42,608 nt of DNA from Thermovirga sp. (lineage in GTDB: Bacteria; Synergistota; Synergistia; Synergistales; Thermovirgaceae). Position 1 is the first letter of the stretch, and each line of letters opens with the position of its first letter. The stretch is from the NCBI RefSeq assembly GCF_017656375.1, contig NZ_JACDOB010000014.1, forward strand, positions 1-42,608, read 5' to 3'. The notes beneath the pieces are model-generated. The model had not been told where the DNA came from. It did not search any database and saw nothing but the letters and a program-made list of their open reading frames with translations. The translations under genes were made by a program, and so were the position numbers. Positions 18,321 through 28,134 of this stretch are shown one piece after another.

Positions 18321-18940
18321 TAAGGGTTAGGTTCACTTATGAGAAAAGAGGCCTTTTGTGTTTTGTTCCTCATGTAGAGTTGCCTCCGCTTATATGTAGA
18401 GCGCTTCGGCGTGCTGGATGCAGCATATCGCGAACAAAGGGATTTTCACCAAAAGACAAGGTAAGTTTAGGCCCAGCCTTGCCGATTGGGGTGGTAGGGT
18501 TGGCAGAGCCTGCCGAGGTATGGCTTGAAAGGGGCGGGGTGCCTTCTGTTAAGGATGTTAATGAACATATGCCTCAGGGATTAAAGGTAACCCACATGGC
18601 TGAAGTAGAGGAATCTCCGAGCTTAAGTAAGCTTTGCACTGCCGCATGCTATAGAGTATACCCACAAGCTTTTGGTGTTATGGATAAACTGAAAGCTTTT
18701 TTTGAAGAAGATTGGACCACATTGGGAAAGATCGGGGATTTGCGCTTTGGTCCTGATTATGTTGAGTATATACAGCTTGATCCAGCTAAAGCTGGGCTTT
18801 CGAAGTTGGTTTCTCTGCTGAAGGAAAAAGAGATAATACATGGGTGGGAAGACCTTTTCATGGTTCGTCTTGCAGTTGGTACTTTGAAGGGAGGAAGGGT
18901 AAGTCCCTTATTAGGGGCTACAAACTTAAATGGTGAATGA
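18317..18940 (+). CDS. Radical SAM-linked DUF2344 protein (TIGR03936 type)
   Basis: About 207 residues starting MIRVRFTYEKRG, with LLCFVPHVELPPLICRALRR and RTKGFSPKDKVSLGPALPIG, the conserved start of the DUF2344 family. It overlaps the preceding radical SAM gene by ATGA, so the two products are probably made in step and may act together. In some bacteria these domains are fused. The frame is open further upstream (from 18269), but that start lies inside the neighbouring gene and would add unconserved residues. Function unknown; the link to RNase G downstream hints at RNA. Confidence 0.85.
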   Translation: MIRVRFTYEKRGLLCFVPHVELPPLICRALRRAGCSISRTKGFSPKDKVSLGPALPIGVVGLAEPAEVWLERGGVPSVKDVNEHMPQGLKVTHMAEVEESPSLSKLCTAACYRVYPQAFGVMDKLKAFFEEDWTTLGKIGDLRFGPDYVEYIQLDPAKAGLSKLVSLLKEKEIIHGWEDLFMVRLAVGTLKGGRVSPLLGATNLNGE

Positions 18941-20435
18941 GCCAGTAGAAAAAAAGATTTTTGCAAATTGCATAGATCCTGAGGAGATGAGAGTCGCTAT
19001 AGTAGAGAACGGTAGATTGGTGGAGTTATTTGTAGATCGTCTTTGGGATAGCCAGAGGACAGGGGATATATACAAAGCCAGAGTTGACAGTGTTTTGCCT
19101 GGGATGAATGCTGCTTTTGTGGATCTAGGTCAGGGCAGGAACGCTTTTTTATATCTTGCCGAAGTGAAGAGCATGAAGATAGAAAAGGGCCAGGAGATAG
19201 TGGTACAAATATCAAGAGCGGCCAGGAAAGGTAAAGGGGCGAGAGTGACAACAAGAATTTCGTTACCGGGGAGATACCTGGTTTTAGTGCCTGGAGGAAA
19301 CGATGTAGGGGTCTCAAGGAAGATTGCTTCAGAAGAAAGGGAACATTTGAGGGCGATAGGCAGGAAGATCCGTCCTGAAGGCTTTGGGCTAATTGTTCGA
19401 ACAGCAGCGGTTGGTACCGATGAAGAATTCTTATTAAAGGACGTTTCTGAATTGCTTTCAACTTGGAAAGAAATAGAGCACGAAGCATCCAGGCAGAATG
19501 CACCTTGCCTCTTATATCAGGATATGGGGCTTTTAGGGAAGGTCCTGAGGGATGAGCTCGATGAGTTTGTAACAGAGATAGTTACAGACTCGGAAGAAGA
19601 GTTCTATTTGGCCCAAAAGTATGTGGAGCGCTTTTGCAACAAAGAAAGCCTTCCACATGTTTCCTTGCACAGGGGCAAAATTCCTCTTTTTGAAATGTAT
19701 GGGATCGAAAATGAGCTTTCCACTGCCTTGGACCGAAAGGTGTGGCTAGGTTCCGGAGCGTATCTTGTTATAGATCAAACTGAGGCTTTGACCGTTATTG
19801 ATGTTAATACAGGTAAATATGTGGGGGATAAAGATCTCAGAAGAACTGTCCTAAAGACTAATATAGAAGCTGCAGAAGAGATAGCCAGGCAGCTTAGGCT
19901 CAGGGCTATAGGCGGAATAGTCGTGGTAGATTTTATAGATATGGGCAACGAAGAGGACCAGCATGCCTTGCTGGAACGCCTAGAAGAAGTGTTTAAAAAC
20001 GACCGTTGCAAAGCCAAAGTGTTTGGGCTTACTCAGTTGGGATTGGTGGAATTGACCCGCAAAAGAGCCAGATCGGACATGAGGGCTACCTTTACCAGGG
20101 GTTGTCCTTTTTGTGGGGGGACAGGCCAAGTATTGCGGGAAGAAGCCATATCGGCATCTATAAAACGTTTTTTAAGAAAGGTCGTAAAATCTAGTGCCCC
20201 TGAGGCGATATTGCTGGAAGCGAGCAGTGCCATAGCTGATTTCATACATGGTAGCATTCAAAAGCAGTGGGAAGAACAGATGGGAATAAAGCTTTTCATA
20301 ATGCCGAACAGCAAAATGGCGTGGGATAAATACAGGATAGAAGCTCAGGGCAATTTGCAGCAGGTACTTCACAGGGTGAACCTTTTGAAAGAAAGGGAGG
20401 CAGGATGCGTTGTTTATAGAACGGATCCTGCTTAA
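18930..20435 (+). CDS. rng: Ribonuclease E/G family endoribonuclease
   Basis: Endoribonuclease that processes rRNA and turns over mRNA. An S1-type RNA-binding domain (about residues 35-120, with VLPGMNAAFVDLG) precedes the catalytic domain, with VIDVNTGKYVG and VVVDFIDMGNEEDQ carrying the magnesium-binding Asp residues, and a CPFCGGTG zinc-link near residue 390 used for dimer formation. At 501 residues it matches RNase G; the long disordered scaffold of enterobacterial RNase E is absent. It overlaps the DUF2344 gene by 11 bases and smc by 26. It is not followed by rplU/rpmA as in many other genomes. Confidence 0.94.
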   Translation: MVNEPVEKKIFANCIDPEEMRVAIVENGRLVELFVDRLWDSQRTGDIYKARVDSVLPGMNAAFVDLGQGRNAFLYLAEVKSMKIEKGQEIVVQISRAARKGKGARVTTRISLPGRYLVLVPGGNDVGVSRKIASEEREHLRAIGRKIRPEGFGLIVRTAAVGTDEEFLLKDVSELLSTWKEIEHEASRQNAPCLLYQDMGLLGKVLRDELDEFVTEIVTDSEEEFYLAQKYVERFCNKESLPHVSLHRGKIPLFEMYGIENELSTALDRKVWLGSGAYLVIDQTEALTVIDVNTGKYVGDKDLRRTVLKTNIEAAEEIARQLRLRAIGGIVVVDFIDMGNEEDQHALLERLEEVFKNDRCKAKVFGLTQLGLVELTRKRARSDMRATFTRGCPFCGGTGQVLREEAISASIKRFLRKVVKSSAPEAILLEASSAIADFIHGSIQKQWEEQMGIKLFIMPNSKMAWDKYRIEAQGNLQQVLHRVNLLKEREAGCVVYRTDPA

Positions 20436-23400
20436 AGGTTTTAAAAGCTTCGGCGGAACTCATCATTTAGAGCTAGCGCCAGGCCTTACAGCTATAGTTG
20501 GGCCCAATGGGAGCGGTAAGAGTAATATACTTGATGCATTGAAATGGGTGTTGGGAGATTCCAATCCCGGGAGGTTGAGAATACAACGCCAACAGGATTT
20601 AATTTTTCAGGGAAGCTTGACAAAACCTCCAGCTAAGTTTGTAGAGGTCTCTTTGGTGCTTAAGGACAAAGAGGCATCTTGTGACATAAAAAGGAGATGG
20701 TCCCTTTCAGAGGGAGGATCTGTTTTTGTTGATGGAGAGAAAATTAGACTATCTGATTTAGATGAAGTTAAAAGAAGATGGAAACTTGGAATTGACCGTT
20801 TTGCCTTCATAGGGCAAGGAGAGATATCGGAAATTATACAGCAGAGGCCGTCTCAAAGAAGAGAACATTTTGAGGCCCTTTTTGGTATAGATGTGTACAG
20901 AAAGCAGCGAGAGGATGCCCTGGCAAGATTGGCCGAGGCGAAAAATGAGCTTGTGAGGCTTCAGACTTTAGCGGCCGAGCTAAGAGCCAGAAAGGAAACC
21001 ATTGCTCCTGAAGTGGAAAGGGCTCTTAAAGCTAAGGATATTATGACTCGCCTTGCTGAATTAAAGAGAAAATACTACTTCATAAAAAAAGCAAGGGCGG
21101 AGAGAGTTATATTTGAAGTTACAGAAAAGCTTAGGGCATTAGAGAGGACTAAGGGGGTTGTATCTTTATGGCCGAGCCTTTGGGCCAAAGCTCTAAACCA
21201 TTGTGATACTTTAATGGACCGACTTGAAGGGGAATTACGGCTTTTGGAAGAAGCCGTTAAAGAAAAACACAAGACCTTGGAAAAGATGAAAAAGGAAATG
21301 TTTGGATACGGTACAACCATAAAAGATTTTTTGGGTCACGAGGAGGATGTTTTAGGGGAGCTTGATAAAGAAAGGCACTTTTTGGAAAACCTGTTGAAGG
21401 AGAAAGAGAGGGCAGATAGAAACTTCATCCTTGCGCGAGAGCGCTTGTTGGATAAAGAAAAAGAGCTTAAAAAACTGGAGGAGAAAAAGCGGATTCTTAA
21501 AGATAAAATACGAGAACAAGAGAGAAAAAGAAGCGCTTTACTTAATAAGAAAGAGAATCTAGAAAAAAACTTGGAGTTGTTGCACTCTGAGTTATCGAAA
21601 ACGGGAAGTATTTATTGGGAGTTTGGGAAAGAGTACACAGAGACCCAAGGTGAAATAGCATCCCTTCAAAACAAAATAAAGGAGTTGGCTGACGAAGAAA
21701 AAAAAGCCCGGAGGAACTTGGATGAGGCCCTTAGCTGCCATAGTGAACTTTTCTCTAAGCTCCAAAGCGTTGCAACGCGAATTCAAGGGCTAAGAAAGGA
21801 AATAACCAGGACGGCCTCTCTTGTGGAAGAGATGGAAGACTCTATATATGCTGAGAACTACCCCAAGGCAGTTAGGCACCTGCTTTCGGCCTCTAGGTTA
21901 GGCAAGTTGAATGTGGAGTTAACGGTTGTGGCAGAAACTATGGAAGGGCCTACAGAGATCCTTTCGGCTATTGAAGCTTTTTTAGGAGGCCGTCAGTATT
22001 GGGTTTTAGTTGAAAATTTGGATGCTGCTGGGCAGTGCATTGATAGCTTGAAGGTCAGTTCTGCAGGAAGAGCCACATTTTTACCTTTAGAGAAAGTTAG
22101 GCCCCGCCGTCCCTCAGTGGGGGGAATTCCTGAAGGAATTGATGGAGTGGTCTCATGGGCGTGTGACCTTATAAGAGTTGACGAAAAATGGGATTTGGCT
22201 GTCAGGCATCTTATAGGTGACTTATTGATTGTCAGAGACTACAAAGTTGCAAAAGAACTTTCCAGACGGGGTTTCTCTTGTCCCATAGTGAGCTTGGAAG
22301 GGGATGTTATCAATCCATCAGGGACTGTTGTAGGTGGCGCCAAAAACAGGCGAACAGGAGCTATTACTTCAAGAGCTAATTTGTTGGAAAAGAAGCAGTT
22401 CCTTAACAAGCTGAAGGAAGAGAGAGAGAAGTTACAGAAGAAAATGGAAGCTTTGGAAAAGGAAGAACACACATGGTCCATGAAGAAACAAGATGCGCTT
22501 CGCAACGTGGATTTGATTAAGGGAGCTTTGGAGGAGCATCGGAAAAAACTGGCAAGAATTGCCAAAAGACAAGGAGACATTGATGATTTTAAGCAGAAGT
22601 CGCTGAAAAAACTTAAGGAATTGGGAGATAGATACCTTAAGGCTTTGCAGGAACTTGAGAAATTGAATGAAATTCTTTCCTCTGAGGAAGAGGAACATCT
22701 TTCTATAGAGAAATTGGCAAAAGAAGAAACTCAGGCCCGAGTGGCAGTGGAATTAGAGGCAGAAAAGTGCAAGGCAGCTCAGGATATCTTGAGGAGGATT
22801 GAACAAGAAGAAGAGCGATTGAGAAAAAATATTTTATCTAGAGAAGAGGCAGCCAGGTTAGCTGGCCAGAGGCGAAAGACGGCTTTTGATAAGTTGAAGG
22901 TCTTAGGAGAGCATTATTTATCGGAGTGGGGTTCTATTAATGAATTTAAGGCAAAAGCAGATAAGCTCCATAGAGAGGTAGCGTTATGGAGCAAGAGGGC
23001 GGAACGGATAAAAAACAAGAAGAACATGTCGGATGCAAGGTACAGGCAATGGGCGCTGACCACAGAAGAGCTGAGGGCTAAAAAGGCTTCCGCTGAGGCT
23101 GAATTAGCAGAACTTATGGATATGTGGGGAGATCTGGAGGAGGAGGAACACAGGCCAATTGAAGAGGCAACAGAGAATGTTGAGAATATAAGAAAAAAGA
23201 TCAGGAGCTTAGAAAAGTGCCTAAAAGATATAGGGGATGTCCAGATGGGAATTCTTTCAGAGAACGACTCATTGAAGGAACGGTTGGATTATTTGGGAGA
23301 TCAATTAAAGGATGTAAACGAAGGCATAGTGGAGCTTGAGAAACTTATTTCAAGAACTGACGAACACGCGGGCAGGGCTTTCAAGGAATCTTTAAGACAT

Positions 23401-23832
23401 ATAAATGGCCGTTTTAGCGACCTGTTTAAAAGGCTCTTTGGCGGAGGGGAGGCCCAATTGCGTTTGGAAGAGGGCGGTGGCCTTTGGGAGTCTGGAGTTG
23501 AGGTTATTGCTTGCCCCCCTGGCAAGAGGCCTCAGCATATCGGCCAACTTTCAGGAGGGGAGCAATCCCTTGCGGCCATTTCCTTGTTGTTTGCCGCTAT
23601 GGAGGTAGCTGAGGTCCCCATAGCGGTATTAGATGAAGTGGACGCCGCCTTGGATGAGTCTAACTTAAGGCGATTTGCAACTCTTGCTGAAGAATACGGG
23701 CAGAAAATTCAGCTGTTGTGTATGACTCACAGGCGTGTAACCATGGAGCATGCCGATGTAATGTACGGGGTTACTTTATCTGAGCCGGGATTATCTCAGA
23801 TAGTTGGAGTTCGCTTGGAGGACTGGGATTAA
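20410..23832 (+). CDS. smc: Chromosome segregation protein SMC
   Basis: Condensin ATPase that loops and individualises chromosomes. The head has Walker A GPNGSGKSN (residues 31-39) and a Q-loop FIGQGEISEII. Two long coiled-coil arms flank a hinge (about 480-650) with GRATFLPLEKV and GDVINPSGTVVGG. The C-terminal head has the signature LSGGEQSL and Walker B AVLDEVDAALD. Length (1140) is slightly below the usual. The start is TTG 20410, nine bases after GGGAGG (20395-20400), lying inside the end of rng. The first part of the hinge is more divergent than the second. scpA and scpB are not in the window. Confidence 0.97.
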   Translation: MFIERILLKGFKSFGGTHHLELAPGLTAIVGPNGSGKSNILDALKWVLGDSNPGRLRIQRQQDLIFQGSLTKPPAKFVEVSLVLKDKEASCDIKRRWSLSEGGSVFVDGEKIRLSDLDEVKRRWKLGIDRFAFIGQGEISEIIQQRPSQRREHFEALFGIDVYRKQREDALARLAEAKNELVRLQTLAAELRARKETIAPEVERALKAKDIMTRLAELKRKYYFIKKARAERVIFEVTEKLRALERTKGVVSLWPSLWAKALNHCDTLMDRLEGELRLLEEAVKEKHKTLEKMKKEMFGYGTTIKDFLGHEEDVLGELDKERHFLENLLKEKERADRNFILARERLLDKEKELKKLEEKKRILKDKIREQERKRSALLNKKENLEKNLELLHSELSKTGSIYWEFGKEYTETQGEIASLQNKIKELADEEKKARRNLDEALSCHSELFSKLQSVATRIQGLRKEITRTASLVEEMEDSIYAENYPKAVRHLLSASRLGKLNVELTVVAETMEGPTEILSAIEAFLGGRQYWVLVENLDAAGQCIDSLKVSSAGRATFLPLEKVRPRRPSVGGIPEGIDGVVSWACDLIRVDEKWDLAVRHLIGDLLIVRDYKVAKELSRRGFSCPIVSLEGDVINPSGTVVGGAKNRRTGAITSRANLLEKKQFLNKLKEEREKLQKKMEALEKEEHTWSMKKQDALRNVDLIKGALEEHRKKLARIAKRQGDIDDFKQKSLKKLKELGDRYLKALQELEKLNEILSSEEEEHLSIEKLAKEETQARVAVELEAEKCKAAQDILRRIEQEEERLRKNILSREEAARLAGQRRKTAFDKLKVLGEHYLSEWGSINEFKAKADKLHREVALWSKRAERIKNKKNMSDARYRQWALTTEELRAKKASAEAELAELMDMWGDLEEEEHRPIEEATENVENIRKKIRSLEKCLKDIGDVQMGILSENDSLKERLDYLGDQLKDVNEGIVELEKLISRTDEHAGRAFKESLRHINGRFSDLFKRLFGGGEAQLRLEEGGGLWESGVEVIACPPGKRPQHIGQLSGGEQSLAAISLLFAAMEVAEVPIAVLDEVDAALDESNLRRFATLAEEYGQKIQLLCMTHRRVTMEHADVMYGVTLSEPGLSQIVGVRLEDWD

Positions 23833-24575
23833 TGGAAACGACCTATGACGATATTTTGTATGGGGAACTGGTTCTGAGGCAGCCTGCAGATGGGCCACGG
23901 GTGAATGTAGATACCATAATTTTGGCGGCTTACTGTAAGATAAGGCGGGGAGAAAAGGTATTGGAATTAGGTTCTGCCCATGGAGCAGTGGCTTTGTTGT
24001 TAGGAAGGCGGTATCCTCATGCTTTGAGCATAGAGGGCCTTGAGGTTCAGAAAGAGCTGTGGGAATTATCAAAACAAAACGCCCTGGAAAACGACCTTGC
24101 AGATAAGGTTTCTTTTAGACAGGGAGACCTTAGGGATGTAAGGAAATTATATAGGAGCCAGTCCTTTGACGTCGTTGTGGTCAATCCTCCTTATGATGAA
24201 GTGGACAGGAGCAGGCCTAGCCCCAACCTTAGAGAGGCTACAGCCAGGCACGGAACGTTTTGTACCTTTGATGATGTGGCAAAAGCGGCCAAGTTTCTCT
24301 TAAGGAACAAGGGGAGGCTTTATTTGGTCATGAGGGCCAAAAGGCTAGCAGAGGTTTGCGGCAAGTTGATACAGAATGGGCTTCAACCTAGAAGCCTGAG
24401 GATTGTTCATCCAAAGCCAAGCAGCGATGCATCAGTTTTTCTTATGATGGCCACCAGATCTTGTGGGGTTGGTATGATGGTAGAGCCTCCCCTTTATATT
24501 CATAATTGTGATGGTTCGTATACGGAGGAGCTGCTCAAGGCTTACAGGATAGGTGATAGCCTTTGTCGTTATTGA
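23832..24575 (+). CDS. tRNA1(Val) adenine-N6-methyltransferase-like protein
   Basis: A class I methyltransferase of the COG4123 (TrmN6/YfiC) type. The SAM-binding motif I reads VLELGSAHGAVALLL, the acidic residue ending strand 2 is in EGLEVQ, and the N6-adenine catalytic motif is NPPY at about residue 118. YfiC modifies A37 of tRNA1(Val) in E. coli; whether the same tRNA is the target here is inferred. The start overlaps the smc stop (TAATG), and the 3' end overlaps rsmI. Confidence 0.85.
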   Translation: METTYDDILYGELVLRQPADGPRVNVDTIILAAYCKIRRGEKVLELGSAHGAVALLLGRRYPHALSIEGLEVQKELWELSKQNALENDLADKVSFRQGDLRDVRKLYRSQSFDVVVVNPPYDEVDRSRPSPNLREATARHGTFCTFDDVAKAAKFLLRNKGRLYLVMRAKRLAEVCGKLIQNGLQPRSLRIVHPKPSSDASVFLMMATRSCGVGMMVEPPLYIHNCDGSYTEELLKAYRIGDSLCRY

Positions 24576-25402
24576 TTGTTCCCACACCAATAGGCAATAT
24601 GGAAGATATAACATTACGTGCTTTGAGAACTTTGCGTGATGCAGACATAGTGGCTTGCGAGGATACGAGGAGAACGAGGAAGATACTTGAACGTTTTAAT
24701 ATAAAGGCAAAGCTTATTTCGTATCATGAGCATAACGAAAAGCAAAGAACCGGGCAGTTGATTGAGGCACTTAAAGAAGGAAAAGCAGTGGCCTTGGTAT
24801 CTGATGCGGGGACGCCAGGAATCTCTGACCCGGGATATGTGCTGATACAGCAGGCTATAAGAGAGGGAATAAAAGTAGAGGCTTTACCAGGGCCTACGGC
24901 TTTCGTGCCTGCTTTGCTCTTATCAGGGTTTCCATTGAAATGTTTTTCTTTTTTAGGTTTTTTGCCAAGAAAGGGAAAAGAAAGAAAGGCTTGTTTAAAG
25001 ATAATAGAGAAGGCCCCGGCTCCTGTAGTGTTATATGTGTCTCCCCACAGGGTTCAAGCTGATCTTTCTGATTTGCTGGAGGCTTTTGGTCCCATAGATG
25101 GAGTGATTGTAAGGGAATGTACCAAAATACACGAAGAAGTAGTGCGAGGCTCTTTAAGATCTTTGTTAGATTGGGTGGTAGAGAGCAAGCCTAAAGGGGA
25201 AATGGTGTTAGTTTTACACCCTTCTGAGCCAGATAAGGTGGAAGGACAAGAATGCAAACATGATTGGTTGAACAAAACTAAAGAGTTGATTGAGAAAGGC
25301 GAATCAGTGAAGGATGTTGCAAAAAGGATACAAGAGGAGTATGGTATACCGAAAAATACAGTTAAGAGAGAAATTTTAAAGGAAACTAATGAAAGGGGAT
25401 GA
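24563..25402 (+). CDS. rsmI: 16S rRNA 2'-O-ribose C1402 methyltransferase
   Basis: Methylates the ribose of C1402 at the decoding centre. It is a tetrapyrrole-methylase-fold (class III) enzyme: VPTPIGNMEDITLRA at the N-terminus, ACEDTRRTRK, SDAGTPGISDPG and LPGPTAFVPALLLSGFP are all diagnostic. The C-terminal part adds a helical DNA/RNA-binding-like tail (about residues 235-279). The start is TTG with AGGTGA at 24551-24556, 6 bases upstream, overlapping the methyltransferase gene by 13 bases. Confidence 0.95.
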   Translation: MSLLIVPTPIGNMEDITLRALRTLRDADIVACEDTRRTRKILERFNIKAKLISYHEHNEKQRTGQLIEALKEGKAVALVSDAGTPGISDPGYVLIQQAIREGIKVEALPGPTAFVPALLLSGFPLKCFSFLGFLPRKGKERKACLKIIEKAPAPVVLYVSPHRVQADLSDLLEAFGPIDGVIVRECTKIHEEVVRGSLRSLLDWVVESKPKGEMVLVLHPSEPDKVEGQECKHDWLNKTKELIEKGESVKDVAKRIQEEYGIPKNTVKREILKETNERG

Positions 25403-25407
25403 GTTTG

Positions 25408-27339
25408 TTGGAAAAGAAGGCTTTTTACATTACTACTCCTATATATTATGTCAATGATGTGCCTCACATAGGTCATGCCTATACGACGATAGCAGCTGAT
25501 ACTATGGCCCGTTATAAAAGGATGAGGGGTTATGACGTTATGTTTGCTACTGGAACGGATGAGCATGGCCAGAAAATACAGCAAGCTGCTGAGGCGAAGG
25601 GCCTTACTCCTCAGCAGTTGGTGGATCAGGTGGTGGTGAATTTTAAGAATTTATGGACTAAGCTTGATATAACCAACACGGATTTTATAAGAACGACGGA
25701 ACCGAGGCACCTTAAAGTGGTTAAATACATTTTTGAGAAATTGCTAAAGCAGGGTGATATATATAAAGGTACATACGAGGGGTGGTATTGTGTGCCCTGT
25801 GAGACTTATTTTACCGAGAGCCAACTTGGTGAAGAGAAGGTGTGTCCAGACTGTAAGCGACCTCTCCAGAGGATGACTGAGGAAAGCTACTTTTTCAGAA
25901 TGTCCAAGTATGAGAAACCGCTTTTGGAATATTACGAGAAAAACCCCGACGCCATTCTTCCTAGGACCAGGTATAACGAGACAGTAAGTTTTATAAAAGG
26001 TGGCTTGAAGGATCAGTCCATTTCTAGGACTAGCATATCCTGGGGAGTGCCTCTGCCAGGGGACGAAAAACATGTCATATACGTGTGGTTTGATGCTCTT
26101 ATAAACTATTTGACTGTATGTGGTTATCCTGACAATGAAGAGTTGGTAAGAAGGTTTTGGCCTACAGTGAACCACATAATGGCAAAGGATATAATAAGGT
26201 TTCACTGCGTAGTATGGCCGGCTATGTTGTTGGCTTTAGGGCTTGAACCGCCAGCAAGGGTTTTCTCCCATGGATGGTGGACTGTAGAGGGAGAGAAGAT
26301 GTCTAAATCGAAGGGTAACGTCGTTGATCCTTTTGAGATGGTGGACCTTTATGGGGTAGATCCATTCCGATATTTCTTGCTTAGGGAAGTGCCATTTGGC
26401 CTTGATGGAGATTTCTCTGAGAAAGCCCTTGTGGGCAGGATCAACTCCGATTTGGCTAACGATCTGGGGAACCTTCTCAATAGAACCATGCAGATGATCA
26501 ACAATTTTACTGAAGGCAAAATCCCAGAGCAGGGAGCTTTGGAAGATGTGGACTTGCAGGTGAAAAATTTAGCTGAGGAGACAATGCAGGCGTATCTTAA
26601 GCATATGGACGTGTATGCCTTCGATGAAGCTCTTAAGGCTTTGTGGACTCTGGTTAGAAGAGGCAACAAATATATCGACGAGACTATGCCGTGGAAGCTG
26701 GGCAAAGAAAAAAATATTACAAGGTTAGGTACGGTCTTGTACACATTAGAAGAAGTTTTAAGGTTAGTTGGCCTTCTTTTGTCCCCGTTTATGCCTGAAA
26801 CCAGTAGGAGGATATGGAGCCAGTTGGGAGTGGAAGGTGATCCAAGCAAATGCTCCATAGATGATTTTAATTGGGGGCAAAGGGAAAGTGGAACGGAAGT
26901 GGGCAAAAAAGAGGTCCTTTTCCCAAGAATAGATATGAAAAAGTGGGAAGAAGAAAAGGCGAAAAGGGATGCATCTAAAAACCTTGAGCCAGATCCAGGA
27001 GAGCACGAGGAACAGATAACGATCGACGATTTTAAGAAAGTGGAGCTCAGGGTGGCGAAGATAGTCTCGGTAGAGCCAGTTCCCAAGGCTGATAAACTTT
27101 ACAAGTTAGATTTAGATTTAGGTTACGAGCGCCGCACCATTGTATCTGGCATTCGGGAAGCATATACGGAGGAAGAGTTGAAGGGTAAGAAGATAATAGT
27201 GATATGCAACCTAAAGCCAGCTAAACTGAGAGGTGTAGTAAGTAACGGGATGTTATTGGCTGCTGAGACCCCTGATGGTAAAGGAATAGCTCTTTTGACA
27301 GTTGACAGCGACATAAAGTTGGGATCGAGGGTTCATTAG
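25408..27339 (+). CDS. metG: Methionyl-tRNA synthetase with C-terminal tRNA-binding domain
   Basis: Charges tRNA-Met. Numbering from ATG 25399: HIGH at 23-26, a zinc knuckle Cys131/134/149/152, KMSKS at 300-304, an anticodon-binding helical domain and an EMAPII/Trbp111-type OB domain at about 545-646 (KKVELRVAKI, VSGIREAY, NLKPAKLRG) that helps dimerise and bind tRNA. GAAAGGGG directly abuts ATG 25399, leaving no spacing, so TTG 25405 or 25408 is the more likely start; 25408 gives MEKKAFYITTPIYY, typical of the family. The ATG at 25399 overlaps the rsmI stop. Confidence 0.96.
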   Translation: MEKKAFYITTPIYYVNDVPHIGHAYTTIAADTMARYKRMRGYDVMFATGTDEHGQKIQQAAEAKGLTPQQLVDQVVVNFKNLWTKLDITNTDFIRTTEPRHLKVVKYIFEKLLKQGDIYKGTYEGWYCVPCETYFTESQLGEEKVCPDCKRPLQRMTEESYFFRMSKYEKPLLEYYEKNPDAILPRTRYNETVSFIKGGLKDQSISRTSISWGVPLPGDEKHVIYVWFDALINYLTVCGYPDNEELVRRFWPTVNHIMAKDIIRFHCVVWPAMLLALGLEPPARVFSHGWWTVEGEKMSKSKGNVVDPFEMVDLYGVDPFRYFLLREVPFGLDGDFSEKALVGRINSDLANDLGNLLNRTMQMINNFTEGKIPEQGALEDVDLQVKNLAEETMQAYLKHMDVYAFDEALKALWTLVRRGNKYIDETMPWKLGKEKNITRLGTVLYTLEEVLRLVGLLLSPFMPETSRRIWSQLGVEGDPSKCSIDDFNWGQRESGTEVGKKEVLFPRIDMKKWEEEKAKRDASKNLEPDPGEHEEQITIDDFKKVELRVAKIVSVEPVPKADKLYKLDLDLGYERRTIVSGIREAYTEEELKGKKIIVICNLKPAKLRGVVSNGMLLAAETPDGKGIALLTVDSDIKLGSRVH

Positions 27340-27340
27340 T

Positions 27341-28132
27341 ATGGGAATAGCACCGAAGTTGTTTGATACCCACTGCCACTTGGCTATGCCAGAACTAAGG
27401 GAAGATTTAGATAGCGTATTAGATAGAGCTTATCTTGAAGGGGTCAAAGGAGTTTTAGCAGTAGCCTCTAACGAAGAGGATAGCTTGATTTCTATAGATA
27501 TAGCAAAGAATTATTCAGAGGTGGTTTGGGGCGCTTCGGTAGGCATACATCCACACGAGGCAGAGCGGTATTCAGGCAAGATTCCTCTCGACTTGCAGGA
27601 TCAAGCCGAGAGGAATCCTGTTGTTGCTGTGGGTGAGACGGGATTAGATTATTATTACGATAATTCTCCTAGAGAGCTTCAAAGGGAGCTTTTTGTTGCC
27701 CACATAGGATTAGCAAAACAGGTTGAAAAACCCTTGATCATGCATATAAGAGATGCCTTTGGTGATGCCTACGCTATTTTGAGGGAGGAGGGGCTTCCTC
27801 AAAAAGGAGGTATTGTTCACTGTTTCTCGGGAACTTATGATGATGTCAAGAAGGCTTTGGATATGGGATTATATATTTCTTTCTCCGGCATCCTGACATT
27901 TCCTAAAGCCTCGGAGCTGAGGGAGGCGGCCAAGAAGATCCCCGTGGATCGTTTGCTGTGTGAGACTGATGCTCCGTATTTGGCGCCTGTCCCCAAAAGA
28001 GGCAAAAGGAATGAACCTTCATTCGTCAAATATGTGTATGAAGTTTTGGCATCCGTCAAAGGCGTGACAGTCGAGGGCATGGCGGAGCAAATTTACTTAA
28101 ATATAAAAACTTTGTTTGGTGGAGTAGTGTAA
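27341..28132 (+). CDS. tatD: TatD-family metal-dependent hydrolase (putative DNase)
   Basis: TIM-barrel hydrolase of the TatD/YcfH family. Metal ligands are in place: HCH (His11, His13), Glu99 in GETGLDYYYD, His135 in MHIRDA, His160 in HCFSGT and Asp210 in ETDAPYLAP. Family members show 3'-5' exonuclease or deoxyribonuclease activity; some may act as D-aminoacyl-tRNA deacylases, but that is uncertain. It often sits next to metG, as here, starting one base after the metG stop. Confidence 0.92.
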   Translation: MGIAPKLFDTHCHLAMPELREDLDSVLDRAYLEGVKGVLAVASNEEDSLISIDIAKNYSEVVWGASVGIHPHEAERYSGKIPLDLQDQAERNPVVAVGETGLDYYYDNSPRELQRELFVAHIGLAKQVEKPLIMHIRDAFGDAYAILREEGLPQKGGIVHCFSGTYDDVKKALDMGLYISFSGILTFPKASELREAAKKIPVDRLLCETDAPYLAPVPKRGKRNEPSFVKYVYEVLASVKGVTVEGMAEQIYLNIKTLFGGVV

Positions 28133-28134
28133 CC

